Source: Promethearchaeota archaeon
GTDB lineage: Archaea > Asgardarchaeota > Lokiarchaeia > Sigyniarchaeales > SOKP01
Assembly (NCBI GenBank): GCA_014730165.1
Contig: WJIS01000368.1
Span: 1-35,501 of the forward strand
DNA length: 35,501 bases
Reading direction: 5' to 3'
The translations under genes and the position numbers were made by a program. The notes beneath the pieces were generated by a model. It was given only the letters and a program-made list of their open reading frames with translations, did no database searches and was not told the DNA's origin. This document shows, one piece after another, positions 25,528 to 34,064 of the stretch (position 1 is its first letter; every line of letters begins with the position of its first letter).

Positions 25528-25888
25528 TATTATATTGACTATTATACTTTTTCATGTAAAATTTGAGTTCAATAAACAATATTTATTATCCCAATACTTT
25601 TTTATCTCATTATCTTTACAATAGAGGATTATTATATATGCTCGAATAATATCAATGCTGTCGGAAAAGAATTATCTAACCAATTTAGTAAAATTCTATT
25701 CATATAATACTCTCAGGATCTCTTGTTTTGGTATATCTTAGTAGAAAAATTGAGTTTGAGCGTTAAATGTTTGAATATAAAAATGTTCAGATAAATACTT
25801 ACTTTTTTTTAAAAAGTTTAATTCATAGTTTATAATTATTAAAATGATAAGTTTTATATTAAACAATATCTAATCTGAGAATTATACT
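25528..25888. other. Intergenic region before PEP synthase
   Basis: The 361 bases between 25527 and 25889 are AT-rich. A TATA-like element lies near the end. A 28-codon frame at 25655-25741 is not supported by motif, ribosome-binding site or composition. I see no tRNA or repeat. Confidence 0.55.
25851..25860 (+). promoter_or_regulatory. TATA box for PEP synthase
   Basis: GTTTTATATT lies about 33 bases before the ATG at 25889, which would give a leader of only a few bases; no ribosome-binding site is seen there, as expected for a near-leaderless transcript. Confidence 0.4.
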
Positions 25889-28801
25889 ATGACTCAAGAT
25901 TCATATCACTATATAAAATTCTTTGATGATTTAAGAGCGAATGATGTGGATATCGTTGGCGGAAAGAATGCCTCTCTGGGAGAGCTTTTATCTTTTGGAA
26001 TTCCTGTTCCATTAGGATTCGCCGTAACGGCAAATGCGTTTGATTATGTTTTAGAGAGTAATGATCTCCTCCATAATGGAGAACTTATATCCCTTAAAGA
26101 ATATATACGTCAACAAATAAAGAAAATATCCGAAGAACTAAGAAAAGAAGATATCAAATCAATAAAAACTGTTGATAAAATATGTGCAAACATTAGAACA
26201 CACATCGAGCAAGCAAAAATGCCTGATAGTCTCAGAGATGAGATAATCGAAGCATATAATATCTTATTAGATCGAATCGGAGATAAAACTACGTTTGCGG
26301 TCAGGAGTTCCGCTACCGCAGAAGATCTACCTGATGCTTCATTTGCAGGGCAGCAAGACACTCACTTAAATATTAATGGAGAAAAGGAAATTGTAGATTA
26401 TATCTTAAGAGATATGGCTTCCGTATTCACAACTAGAGCTACAGCATATCGAGAAAGAGCGGGATTTGATCATTTTTCTGTCAAGTTAAGTGTTGGGGTT
26501 CAGGAGATGGCGGGAGGTCTAGGAGGTGTTAAGGCATCAGGAGTGATGTTTACCGAGGATCCAGATTCTGGAAACTCTAATGTAATTATAATTCGAGGTA
26601 CATGGGGACTTGGAGAATTAATTGTCCAAGGGGTTGAAAAAGGCGATGAATTCATCGTTTTCAAACATAGTCCAGATAAAATGAAAATCATAAGTAAAAC
26701 CGCTGCGTTGAAATCAAAAACAATGCAATTTGATGAAAATAAGCAAGGAACGGTAACTATTTCTCTTCCCGAAGAAAAACAGCGGATTTTCTGCCTAACT
26801 GAAGAACAAGTCTTATTACTAGCAGAATATGCTAAGAAAATAAGGAAACATTATCAAAAGCGTATGGATATCGAGTGGGCATTAGGAAATAATGACAAAG
26901 TTTATATCGTGCAAGCACGCCCAGAAACAGTACATAGTCAAAAAGGAGATAAAGAAGAGATATTTTACTTAATAGAAGACCCAGAGGAATTAAAGAACAA
27001 AGGAATCTTTATCGAAAATTCTGGAACCGCAATAGGAAGACGAATAGGATATGGAAAATTAAAAATAATTGAGTCAATCAATCAAGCTTACCTTTTAGAA
27101 GATGGGGACATCTTAGTTACTGAAGAAACAAACCCCGATTGGACATCATATATGCAAAACCTTGGAGGTGTAATAACAGAGCGAGGAGGTCCAACTTGTC
27201 ATGCTGCTATCGTATCTAGGGAACTCAATATCGCCGGAATTGTTGGTGCTGATAATATAATCGCTACACTTAAAGAACGACAACGTGAAAGGGATTTATC
27301 AAGCTTAACAATTGATTGCAGTGAAGGAGAAGCCCGTATTTGGGCAAAAGAAGTTGAATATGATTTCGATACCATTGAATTTTCCCAATTACCAAGAACT
27401 GATACACAAGTCCTGGTAAATTTGGGCATACCTAAAGGAGCCTTATCCGCAGGTAAATATCCTGATGGAACGGGTTTAGCAAGATTAGAATTTATAATTA
27501 ATGATGAAATTCAAGTTCATCCTAATGCTCTGATAAATTATGAATCACTTCTTATGAGATATGATATATTATTAGAGCAGAGAAAGAAAATTGAACGCAT
27601 TAAAAAAAGTGAACTTCATTATAAAGATCCATTTAATAAAGAAATTAGAAAACTAAAAGAAACATTGGCTGAGATTGAAGATATAGCATATGGATATGAT
27701 GATAAGGAAGAATTTTATGTGGAAAAACTCGCAGAAGGAATCGCAACAATAGCTGCGGGAGTTTGGAAAGAATTACCAGACGGAAGTATTGCACCGTGTA
27801 TAGTTCGGCTCTCGGATTTTAAAACTAACGAATATGCTAATTTATTAGGGGGATGGATTTATGAAGGTGATGAATCTAATCCAATGATGGGATTTAGAGG
27901 ATGTTCTCGATATGTTCATGAGGATTTTCAAAATGCTTTCATTTTAGAATTAAGAGCAATCATGATGGCACGTAATTGGGGATTGACAAATATAATCCCG
28001 ATGCTTCCATTTTGCCGATCTCCTTCTGAAGCTCAGAGAATAGAAGAATTAATGATAAGTGAAGGACTGGTAAGGGGAAGAGATGGGTTAAAAGTGTTTT
28101 GTATGGCTGAAATTCCAAGTAATATCCTACTAGCTGATATCTTTTGTAAATATTTCGATGGATTTTCAATAGGCAGCAACGATCTTACTCAACTTACTTA
28201 TGGTGTGGGAAGAGATAACGAAAAGTTGATTCCTCTTTCCGAGAAGTTTGGGTACACAGCAAATAGTGAAGCAATTAAAAGAGCTATTTCCGAATTAATC
28301 AAAACGGCACATGAAAATGGAAAAAAGGTTGGCATTTGCGGGCAAGCACCGAGCGATTTTCCCGATTTCTTAAGATTCTTGGTTCGAGAATCAATAGATT
28401 CTATCTCACTAAATTTTGATACGTTTGCTCGTGGAAGAATTAATACGTGGAGGACTGAGATTATCGAAGATCAGCTCAAAGATAAGAATAAAGAAACTGC
28501 GTACAAATTCTTAGCAGAATGCGATGATATAATTGACCGAATGAGAATTCCACGCGGTAAACTGCGTAATATGGTAAGAAAAAAACGGAAAGAAGTGGAA
28601 CCAAAGCTTTTGGAGTGCAGAGATCAATTTGATGAGATTTTTTCTGAAACTCAAACAATCTCTTATGAATTTGTGAACGAAATTAATAGTGGTGTTGATA
28701 ATTTCGAGGATTTCTTCAAAGATTATAATTCGAAAATCAAGGAATATGGTAAAACGATTCCGTCACTACAAAGAAAAATACGCGAGTTTGGAATTTTTTA
28801 A
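25889..28801 (+). CDS. ppsA: Phosphoenolpyruvate synthase
   Basis: The 970-residue enzyme makes PEP from pyruvate and ATP for gluconeogenesis. Domains in order: ATP-grasp region with V-G-G-K-N-A-S-L-G-E (23-32), F-A-V-R-S-S-A-T-A-E-D (136-146) and S-F-A-G-Q-Q-D-T; the phosphohistidine domain with G-G-P-T-C-H-A-A-I-V-S-R-E-L-N-I (H438); and the PEP/pyruvate TIM barrel with G-S-N-D-L-T-Q-L-T-Y-G-V-G-R-D and G-I-C-G-Q-A-P-S, holding the active-site Cys. The usual PpsA is 750-820 residues; here about 100 extra residues follow the barrel (from about 868), charged and helical, probably a coiled coil. The gene is probably transcribed alone. UPF0147 lies downstream. Confidence 0.95.
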   Translation: MTQDSYHYIKFFDDLRANDVDIVGGKNASLGELLSFGIPVPLGFAVTANAFDYVLESNDLLHNGELISLKEYIRQQIKKISEELRKEDIKSIKTVDKICANIRTHIEQAKMPDSLRDEIIEAYNILLDRIGDKTTFAVRSSATAEDLPDASFAGQQDTHLNINGEKEIVDYILRDMASVFTTRATAYRERAGFDHFSVKLSVGVQEMAGGLGGVKASGVMFTEDPDSGNSNVIIIRGTWGLGELIVQGVEKGDEFIVFKHSPDKMKIISKTAALKSKTMQFDENKQGTVTISLPEEKQRIFCLTEEQVLLLAEYAKKIRKHYQKRMDIEWALGNNDKVYIVQARPETVHSQKGDKEEIFYLIEDPEELKNKGIFIENSGTAIGRRIGYGKLKIIESINQAYLLEDGDILVTEETNPDWTSYMQNLGGVITERGGPTCHAAIVSRELNIAGIVGADNIIATLKERQRERDLSSLTIDCSEGEARIWAKEVEYDFDTIEFSQLPRTDTQVLVNLGIPKGALSAGKYPDGTGLARLEFIINDEIQVHPNALINYESLLMRYDILLEQRKKIERIKKSELHYKDPFNKEIRKLKETLAEIEDIAYGYDDKEEFYVEKLAEGIATIAAGVWKELPDGSIAPCIVRLSDFKTNEYANLLGGWIYEGDESNPMMGFRGCSRYVHEDFQNAFILELRAIMMARNWGLTNIIPMLPFCRSPSEAQRIEELMISEGLVRGRDGLKVFCMAEIPSNILLADIFCKYFDGFSIGSNDLTQLTYGVGRDNEKLIPLSEKFGYTANSEAIKRAISELIKTAHENGKKVGICGQAPSDFPDFLRFLVRESIDSISLNFDTFARGRINTWRTEIIEDQLKDKNKETAYKFLAECDDIIDRMRIPRGKLRNMVRKKRKEVEPKLLECRDQFDEIFSETQTISYEFVNEINSGVDNFEDFFKDYNSKIKEYGKTIPSLQRKIREFGIF

Positions 28802-28949
28802 ATCGCAGGTATTTTACCTTCTCATTATTTTATTGTTAAACTTTTAAGTTTTTAAAAATACAAAAAAATATATTTTAGGATTAATTTTACTAATAAGTCT
28901 TATAATCACAATTATCAATTCAAAACTACTTTATTTGAGGTATTCAATT

Positions 28950-29228
28950 TTGTCGGGAGAAGAATTTACTGATGAGATATTAAAAGCTTTCGAAAATGTC
29001 GAGAAATTACTTTCAGGTATGGAAAAAGATAGATCTGTGCCACGAAATATCAAAAGAATTGCGCAAGAAGGAATTAAAGAACTCCAAAAAAGAGATGAAA
29101 CCCCCGGAGTTATTGCTAGTAATGTGATCTATATGGTGGATGATTTAAGCCAAGACCCGAATATTCCATTTCATGCAAGAACAACTATCTACAGGATTCT
29201 CTCCCTCCTTGAGAATATAAAAGATTAA
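28950..29228 (+). CDS. UPF0147-family small helical protein
   Basis: The start is the TTG at 28950, because GAGGT at 28937-28941 lies eight bases before it and the product then begins M-S-G-E-E-F-T-D-E-I; an earlier in-frame TTG at 28935 has no such site and would overlap it. The 92-residue product is all-helical, with the family signature R-N-I-K-R-I-A-Q-E-G-I-K-E-L, V-I-A-S-N-V-I-Y-M-V-D-D-L and D-P-N-I-P-F-H-A-R-T. UPF0147 is an archaeal family of unknown function. It is 148 bases after PEP synthase and 111 bases before the tRNA gene. Confidence 0.88.
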   Translation: MSGEEFTDEILKAFENVEKLLSGMEKDRSVPRNIKRIAQEGIKELQKRDETPGVIASNVIYMVDDLSQDPNIPFHARTTIYRILSLLENIKD

Positions 29229-29339
29229 ATAGACGTGTCGGAGAGTACCAATCAATAAATAGAGGAATAAATATTCTCTAAGTTCTGAGGATTCTTTTTC
29301 TCATAACTAATACACTTTTTTTGGATTTCATAAAAATTT

Positions 29340-29446
29340 GGGAAGGTAGTCTAGCTTGGTATGATTCTTGGTTCGGAACCAAGAGGTCCGGAGTTCAACG
29401 CCTGAAAGATTTCTTTTTTGTTGAATAAATCCCCGCCTTCCCACCA
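29340..29446 (+). tRNA. tRNA-Pro (anticodon CGG) with a 30-base intron in the T loop and encoded CCA
   Basis: The acceptor stem GGGAAGG (29340-29346) pairs with CCTTCCC (29436-29442), followed by A and an encoded CCA. The anticodon stem CTTGG/CCAAG (29367-29371, 29379-29383) encloses TTCGGAA, so the anticodon is CGG, for proline CCG codons. The T arm is interrupted: CGGAG then TTCAA (29389-29398), an insertion of 30 bases, then AT CCCCG (29429-29435). Removing 29399-29428 gives the normal seven-base T loop TTCAAAT. The T stem keeps one A-C mismatch after splicing. The D arm GTCT...TGAT is short but normal for archaeal tRNA-Pro. The acceptor and anticodon arms are sure; the splice point rests on fold logic. 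Confidence 0.85.
29399..29428 (+). other. Noncanonical tRNA intron (between T-loop positions 58 and 59)
   Basis: Exon-end bases GTTC (29393-29396) pair with GAAT near the 3' end of the insertion (29423-29426), with AAC and AAA as three-base bulges, the pattern cut by archaeal splicing endonuclease (bulge-helix-bulge). TTCAAC and GTTGAA (29394-29399, 29420-29425) can also form a continuous helix, so the structure is not a strict motif. Confidence 0.6.
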
Positions 29447-29646
29447 TTTACCTTTCTTATTAATAAAGGTTATTAAGGATGATTTTAATGGCGCGATTTC
29501 TTTTTCAATTTGAAACCGGTAAAGGAGATTATGCACAAGATCGATCGTGTTGAAAAAATGGTTATGATACATATTATTTTATAAAAATCCAAATTACAAT
29601 AAATCGACTTACTCCGATAATTTATACTTTTTTTTTATTTAAATAC

Positions 29647-29656
29647 GTATAAAAAG
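29647..29656 (+). promoter_or_regulatory. TATA box for the gene at 29702
   Basis: GTATAAAAAG lies about 50 bases before the ATG, which places transcription start near 29676 and leaves a leader holding GGGAG at 29688-29692, nine bases before the ATG. Confidence 0.45.
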
Positions 29657-29701
29657 ATCCTAATATAAACTAATAATAATTTATCTTGGGAGAAAAATCC
29701 T

Positions 29702-30457
29702 ATGACAAATTCACATAATTATTCCTTTTTTGGAAAGAAATCTGCTGTGATCGTGAAAAGTTCTTCTAAAAATGATCCTTTTATATTTATTCAATGCTTA
29801 AAAACTGATGACAATGGAGTATGGGAGAAGCCTTCTCAAGGGGAAGGTAAAATAATCAAGCTCTCCTTGGAAGAAATGATAATGATTTTAGAAGTTCTCC
29901 AAAAAAAGCAAAACAAATGGTCAGCGTATCATAGTTTTAATGATAATGATACGCAGATTAATGTTAATTGGGATAGTAATAGAGAAAAAGTGTGGTTTAA
30001 TATTGGGGAATATCGAAAGAGCTTAAATATTGCTCAATTTGAGATTTTAAAAATGTTGCTTAAACATTTTTTGAAAGAGAAAATTGAATTTGCCACAACT
30101 CGTCAAGAAAAGACAATCAAAACAACAAGAAAATCTAAGAGCCCAACTTCTAACTCAAATAATTCATATCATAACAAAACTGAAAGAATTGAGAGATATA
30201 AAAAACCACAAAAAGAAAAAACAATATTAAAAGAAGAAATAATCCAAAATAAACCTCAAAACTATGAAAATAACGGAAAAATTCATATTAACGGAAAGGT
30301 AAAAAGGGAAACACCCAAAGCTTTATTAATACTTTTTCCGAATCAAAATGAAATATGGGTTCCAAAATCTAAAATTTATAATAATTTTGATACGAGTTCA
30401 GATGACCAACAAGAATTTATTATTGAGAAATGGATTATTGAAAAGAATTTGAATTAG
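29702..30457 (+). CDS. Unknown protein, possibly nucleic-acid binding (PC4/Whirly-like N-terminal part)
   Basis: The 251-residue product has three parts. Residues 1-75 have a strand-rich stretch with F-I-F-I-Q-C-L-K, then W-E-K-P-S-Q-G-E-G-K-I-I-K-L-S-L-E-E-M, which resembles the W-x-P-x-x-x-G-x-x-L-x-x-E-x-W pattern of PC4/Whirly single-strand DNA-binding folds. A second such unit may follow (80-140). A Lys/Ser/Asn-rich linker runs from about 140 to 195. The C-terminal 55 residues have H-I-N-G-K-V-K-R-E-T-P-K-A-L-L-I-L-F and E-I-W-V-P-K-S-K-I, a motif seen in small proteins of many prokaryotes and phages. The nucleic-acid link is an inference from pattern only. The ATG has GGGAG nine bases upstream. 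Confidence 0.6.
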   Translation: MTNSHNYSFFGKKSAVIVKSSSKNDPFIFIQCLKTDDNGVWEKPSQGEGKIIKLSLEEMIMILEVLQKKQNKWSAYHSFNDNDTQINVNWDSNREKVWFNIGEYRKSLNIAQFEILKMLLKHFLKEKIEFATTRQEKTIKTTRKSKSPTSNSNNSYHNKTERIERYKKPQKEKTILKEEIIQNKPQNYENNGKIHINGKVKRETPKALLILFPNQNEIWVPKSKIYNNFDTSSDDQQEFIIEKWIIEKNLN

Positions 30458-30491
30458 AAGGAATTGCCATATAAATCACTCTTTCTATATT

Positions 30492-31661
30492 TTATCTAAT
30501 TTTGCTTTCTATTTTATCAAGAAGATCAAAAATCCATTTCTTATAATCTTGAAAATTTTCAATAGAAGGAATTTTCACCAAAATCTTATTTTCTTTCTCT
30601 TCAGCTTGTCTACAATTTAATCTACCAGATACTTCTTTGTCTTGATCTTTGAAAGATTTATCGTTTTGAATACTTGCTAATAGGTTCTGAATTTTTTTTT
30701 TATCAATCTGTAAGTAATCCAATATCCATTCAAAATCTATCTTATCTTGTTGGTTTAATTCATGATTTGTTTGCTCCATTTGAATCCATTCTTCTAAAGT
30801 TTCATAGGGGATTCCATTTTTCCAATGATGCTGTCTCAGATAATTGTATAAGTCTAGTGGTTCATAAAGTTCGTTTAATTCTAAATTACTTGGATTTACA
30901 TTTTCAATACGGAATTTATGAAGAATTTGTATAAATTCCTGTCCAATTTTCCTATTATTCGTAATTATGTATTCATATTCCTCTTCAAAATTTAAACCAT
31001 TAGTTGAAGTAGGTCGAAATAGTGGTTTCTCTATATCTTTAGCTTTGGGAAAATTAATATTATAATAATTCTTTGTAAATTTCAATATTTTTTCCCAATA
31101 TTGTTGATCATAATATTTGAGATATCTTGAAATATTAAAGTTTCCTTTATCATTGTTTATATGTGAATATATTTGATTTGCACAATTCTTAATTTTTAGA
31201 AGCTCATCTCGCAACATCAATTTATTTTTTGCTAATGAGAGAATCATATTTTCAAAATCTAAATCCTTATTCTCAAAATTATAATTCAGGAATTTGTGCG
31301 TTTTTTTATTATAAAATATAAAATCGGATCCTATTGCTAACTCAGAGACATTTTGATTTACATTTAGTATTAAGCGAAAGTTTTTGAGCTGTAAAAGTTC
31401 CTTCAACCGTCTTTTATCGAGATTATAAATCAAATATAGATCAGGAACCGATGAGTAGGACATATCATCATTTTCCTCTAATATTTTCACAATATCATGA
31501 AGGGCTGTGGATTCTAAATCAACAACATTATGACCAAGACAAAATACTTCGAGTATTTTCAAATGTTTTAAATCAGTATGCGGAAAAACAACTATATTTT
31601 TTTGCTTAAAAAACAACAAATTTAAGAATTCGGCAGATATAAAGTCATATTCAGTATCCAT
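30492..31661 (-). CDS. Unknown protein encoded next to an MglA/MglB-like pair
   Basis: The 389-residue soluble protein has no recognised motif. The first 130 residues alternate short strands and helices (K-N-I-V-V-F-P-H-T, D-L-Y-L-I-Y-N-L-D, R-L-I-L-N-V-N) and look like an alpha/beta domain with no P-loop; residues 150-300 are helical and Tyr/Asn-rich, with R-Q-H-H-W-K-N-G-I-P-Y; the C-terminal part is charged. It follows the MglA-like GTPase by 62 bases on the same strand, after the MglB-like gene, so it may be transcribed with them and be an effector or adaptor. That role is purely positional. Confidence 0.65.
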   Translation of the reverse strand: MDTEYDFISAEFLNLLFFKQKNIVVFPHTDLKHLKILEVFCLGHNVVDLESTALHDIVKILEENDDMSYSSVPDLYLIYNLDKRRLKELLQLKNFRLILNVNQNVSELAIGSDFIFYNKKTHKFLNYNFENKDLDFENMILSLAKNKLMLRDELLKIKNCANQIYSHINNDKGNFNISRYLKYYDQQYWEKILKFTKNYYNINFPKAKDIEKPLFRPTSTNGLNFEEEYEYIITNNRKIGQEFIQILHKFRIENVNPSNLELNELYEPLDLYNYLRQHHWKNGIPYETLEEWIQMEQTNHELNQQDKIDFEWILDYLQIDKKKIQNLLASIQNDKSFKDQDKEVSGRLNCRQAEEKENKILVKIPSIENFQDYKKWIFDLLDKIESKIR

Positions 31662-31723
31662 TGTCTTTTTTCGATCTATTTTGATTTATTTTATAAGATT
31701 TCTGGAATCAAGGTTATCTAATT

Positions 31724-32359
31724 TCAAGAGTAGAATACATTAAATAACACTTGACCTAGTAAGTCCCTAAAGCATTCAACTACGTTTTCTCCCGTTAAGG
31801 CAATTACTGGATAAACAACGAGAGAACCATCGGAATACTCATCCTCCTCTGGTAAATCCAAATGACGCTTGAATGCTCCTATTGCAATTTTATCATGAAG
31901 ATCTCGCTTATTTAACTGAATTACATATGGAATATTTCGAGGACGAGAGAAGCTTTGTAATTCTCTATAACTTCGCTTATTTTGCTCCAATAAAGCGGGC
32001 TGAGAGTCAGCAACAAAAATTACACCATCAGCTCCTTCAAGAACATATTCTCTTGTAGATAAAAACCGTTCTTGACCTGTACAAGTTACGATATGAACAA
32101 TAATGTTATATTCTTGTCTATTGATAGTAGCTTCAAATGAGAGAAAAAGTGAATCTTGCCATAATGTTCTTCCATCGTTAGTTTCTATGGAATAACCTTT
32201 TGTAATCTTTTCCTCTGAAAACTTTTCTTTAAGTCTTAAAAAATTTGTGGTTTTTCCTGATTCTCCTGGTCCCCAATATACTATTTTTAATTGAATTAAA
32301 TTATTTAATAGTACTCTATTGTTATCTTCCTCAATCTGCGGTTCTGGATGCTTTATCAT
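31724..32359 (-). CDS. MglA-like small GTPase
   Basis: The 211-residue single-domain GTPase has G-P-G-E-S-G-K-T (30-37), T-G-Q-E-R-F (94-99) where Ras has D-x-x-G-Q, N-K-R-D (150-153), and A-L-T-G-E-N-V at the G5 position. The switch II sequence without the usual Asp and the V-Y-W-G-P-G-E-S-G-K-T opening are typical of MglA-like GTPases of archaea and bacteria, which control polarity in Myxococcus. A gene for an MglB-like roadblock protein, the usual GTPase-activating partner, ends 49 bases upstream on the same strand. It thus forms a probable MglA/MglB pair. No lipid-anchor signal is seen. Confidence 0.9.
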   Translation of the reverse strand: MIKHPEPQIEEDNNRVLLNNLIQLKIVYWGPGESGKTTNFLRLKEKFSEEKITKGYSIETNDGRTLWQDSLFLSFEATINRQEYNIIVHIVTCTGQERFLSTREYVLEGADGVIFVADSQPALLEQNKRSYRELQSFSRPRNIPYVIQLNKRDLHDKIAIGAFKRHLDLPEEDEYSDGSLVVYPVIALTGENVVECFRDLLGQVLFNVFYS

Positions 32360-32408
32360 ATTTAATATCCTCTTTTGGTAAATTTACATATATTTTTTAT
32401 TAAATAAT

Positions 32409-32957
32409 CTAATCTGAAATTCTTAATTTTTTTCCAAAAATCTCTTTTTTAAGAGTCTTTATATGTGCTTTCAATTCTTTTTCATTCATCTTGAGAGTAC
32501 TCTTGATTGTTTTAGAACTTTCGATTTCTTGTTTCATTAGTTGAGAATATCTTTGCATTTGTAAAACCATTACCCCAATATTCACGTTTTTATCAGTTAA
32601 TAAAACGATAAGGATTTCTCTAAATTCATTTGGTTTTACTTGTACATCTGCAATTGATTTAACAAAGAGTCTCATATTATTATAGATTATTGATGCACGG
32701 TCAAGAGAATCTGCTTCAAAAAAGTCTTGTCCTTGTTTTGCAACTCCATAAAGAGCAGCTCCAATAGAACTAAGATCCCAGTAATTCAAATTCCGATCGA
32801 ATCTTGAATCGACTGCTATAATTTTTGCGTCTTGATCAACTGCTATAATTCCATAAATGTATCCTCTTCGAGATAATTTTCCATAATTATCACGTATTTC
32901 ATCAAGGATATCAGATATTCGATTTTTATATAATATTTTTGGGATAGCAACTGTCAT
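32409..32957 (-). CDS. MglB-like roadblock protein
   Basis: The 182-residue protein has an N-terminal roadblock-like domain of about 125 residues: I-S-D-I-L-D-E-I-R, I-I-A-V-D-Q-D-A-K-I-I-A-V-D-S, a helix with L-S-S-I-G-A-A-L-Y-G-V-A-K-Q-G, then strands I-I-Y-N-N-M-R-L-F-V-K-S-I and E-I-L-I-V-L-L-T-D-K-N-V-N-I-G. A C-terminal helix rich in Lys and Glu (from about 135) follows. Roadblock proteins of the MglB type dimerise and accelerate GTP hydrolysis by MglA. The MglA-like gene lies 49 bases downstream, which makes the pair very likely functional. A short AT-rich gap without genes lies upstream. Confidence 0.82.
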   Translation of the reverse strand: MTVAIPKILYKNRISDILDEIRDNYGKLSRRGYIYGIIAVDQDAKIIAVDSRFDRNLNYWDLSSIGAALYGVAKQGQDFFEADSLDRASIIYNNMRLFVKSIADVQVKPNEFREILIVLLTDKNVNIGVMVLQMQRYSQLMKQEIESSKTIKSTLKMNEKELKAHIKTLKKEIFGKKLRISD

Positions 32958-33125
32958 ATTATTAACTTCTTACCTCACATTTACTAATTTGATTTATCTA
33001 TATAATCATATATCTATATTTAAAGGAAAAAACAATGAAAGTTTAAAGACTATCTTAAGATATTCTTTGAAGTCTAATTTCTTGCTTGATATAATTCTAA
33101 AAAAATAGATTATGATTAGCAAAAC

Positions 33126-34064
33126 TTACAAAAATTCAATAACAGTTTTTTTAGTAAATCTAATTTCCTTTGATTCTAAATAGTCATTTCTTTCTACTAA
33201 AAAATTAAAAATTTTAACATTCATACCATTTTGAATTATTTTTAAGATTTCAATTGCTTGCATCCCCCATATCTTTACTTTTATTTCACCCGTTTCATCA
33301 TATAGAGTCAGTTTAAGTAAGAATGACTTCTCTCTATTATTTTTAGTAAATTCTTTTAATTCCACAATCTTAATTGTCCCTGAAATTGAAGTTATAAACC
33401 CTTCCATATTGTATAGATCTTCTATTTTATCAGGATTTCGTGAAGTATTATTAATTTCACGGGAGTTATGCCTTTTATCGGAGATTTTTATATTTTTTAA
33501 TTTATTTATAACACTTTTGTTAATGTCTTGAGGGGCTAAAATAACTTTACTCTTCTTAGAAAAATGAATTTCCACCCTGTCTTTTAAACCTTTTTTCGCA
33601 TAGCCATTTATGCATTGGACGATTTTCCCGACTTTAAAAAATTCATTTCTTAAAATTTCAGCTTTTTTTCCCCACAAAACCACTTTTATTGTGCCTGTCG
33701 AATCGGTAAGTAAAAATGAAGCAACTTTTCCAGGAGTTCCATCCTTCCTTTGAAATTTATTGATTTTAAAAATTTCACTTATTATTCCAACAGCTACAAT
33801 ATTGATCATATCTTTATGAATAGATGCGATATCTACTATAAATTCCCCATAATCAATATTATACTCCGCCTCATCATAAATTGCTGGATCTAATTCTCTA
33901 GAATACACTTCTAAGCCCTTTTCCTTCGCTATGAGGAACAATGCTCCTTGCTTAGTAATAAAACCATGAAATTGAAGAAGTTTTTGCTTTAATTCTTCTT
34001 CGAGATCCTCTTCCGATATCCCGAGCTTTAATAGTGTCTCAAAAATATCATGTGCTTCACTCAT
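33126..34064 (-). CDS. rpa: RPA-like single-strand DNA-binding protein
   Basis: The start is taken at the ATG at 34064, giving 312 residues; the frame is open to 34085, but this ATG overlaps the end of the upstream gene by eight bases, as in coupled archaeal genes. Residues 1-60 form a helical region with F-H-G-F-I-T-K-Q-G-A-L-F-L-I-A-K-E, typical of archaeal RPA. An OB fold follows with I-V-A-V-G-I-I-S-E-I, F-L-L-T-D-S-T-G-T-I-K-V-V-L-W-G, and after a Lys/Asn-rich linker a second one with L-K-L-T-L-Y-D-E-T-G-E-I-K-V-K-I-W-G. No zinc finger is visible. It protects single-stranded DNA during replication and repair. The partly unrecognised 202-residue product just upstream may be its partner. 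Confidence 0.85.
   Translation of the reverse strand: MSEAHDIFETLLKLGISEEDLEEELKQKLLQFHGFITKQGALFLIAKEKGLEVYSRELDPAIYDEAEYNIDYGEFIVDIASIHKDMINIVAVGIISEIFKINKFQRKDGTPGKVASFLLTDSTGTIKVVLWGKKAEILRNEFFKVGKIVQCINGYAKKGLKDRVEIHFSKKSKVILAPQDINKSVINKLKNIKISDKRHNSREINNTSRNPDKIEDLYNMEGFITSISGTIKIVELKEFTKNNREKSFLLKLTLYDETGEIKVKIWGMQAIEILKIIQNGMNVKIFNFLVERNDYLESKEIRFTKKTVIEFL

Noticed and set aside
25655-25741. A 28-codon frame before PEP synthase
   Set aside because: No ribosome-binding site or motif, and its length is expected by chance.
29351-29572. A 73-codon minus-strand frame crossing the tRNA gene
   Set aside because: It runs antisense through a tRNA whose stems pair well.
29531-29584. A 17-codon frame with AAAGGAG just upstream
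   Set aside because: The site is good, but the peptide is too short to judge and shows no pattern; no second line of evidence.
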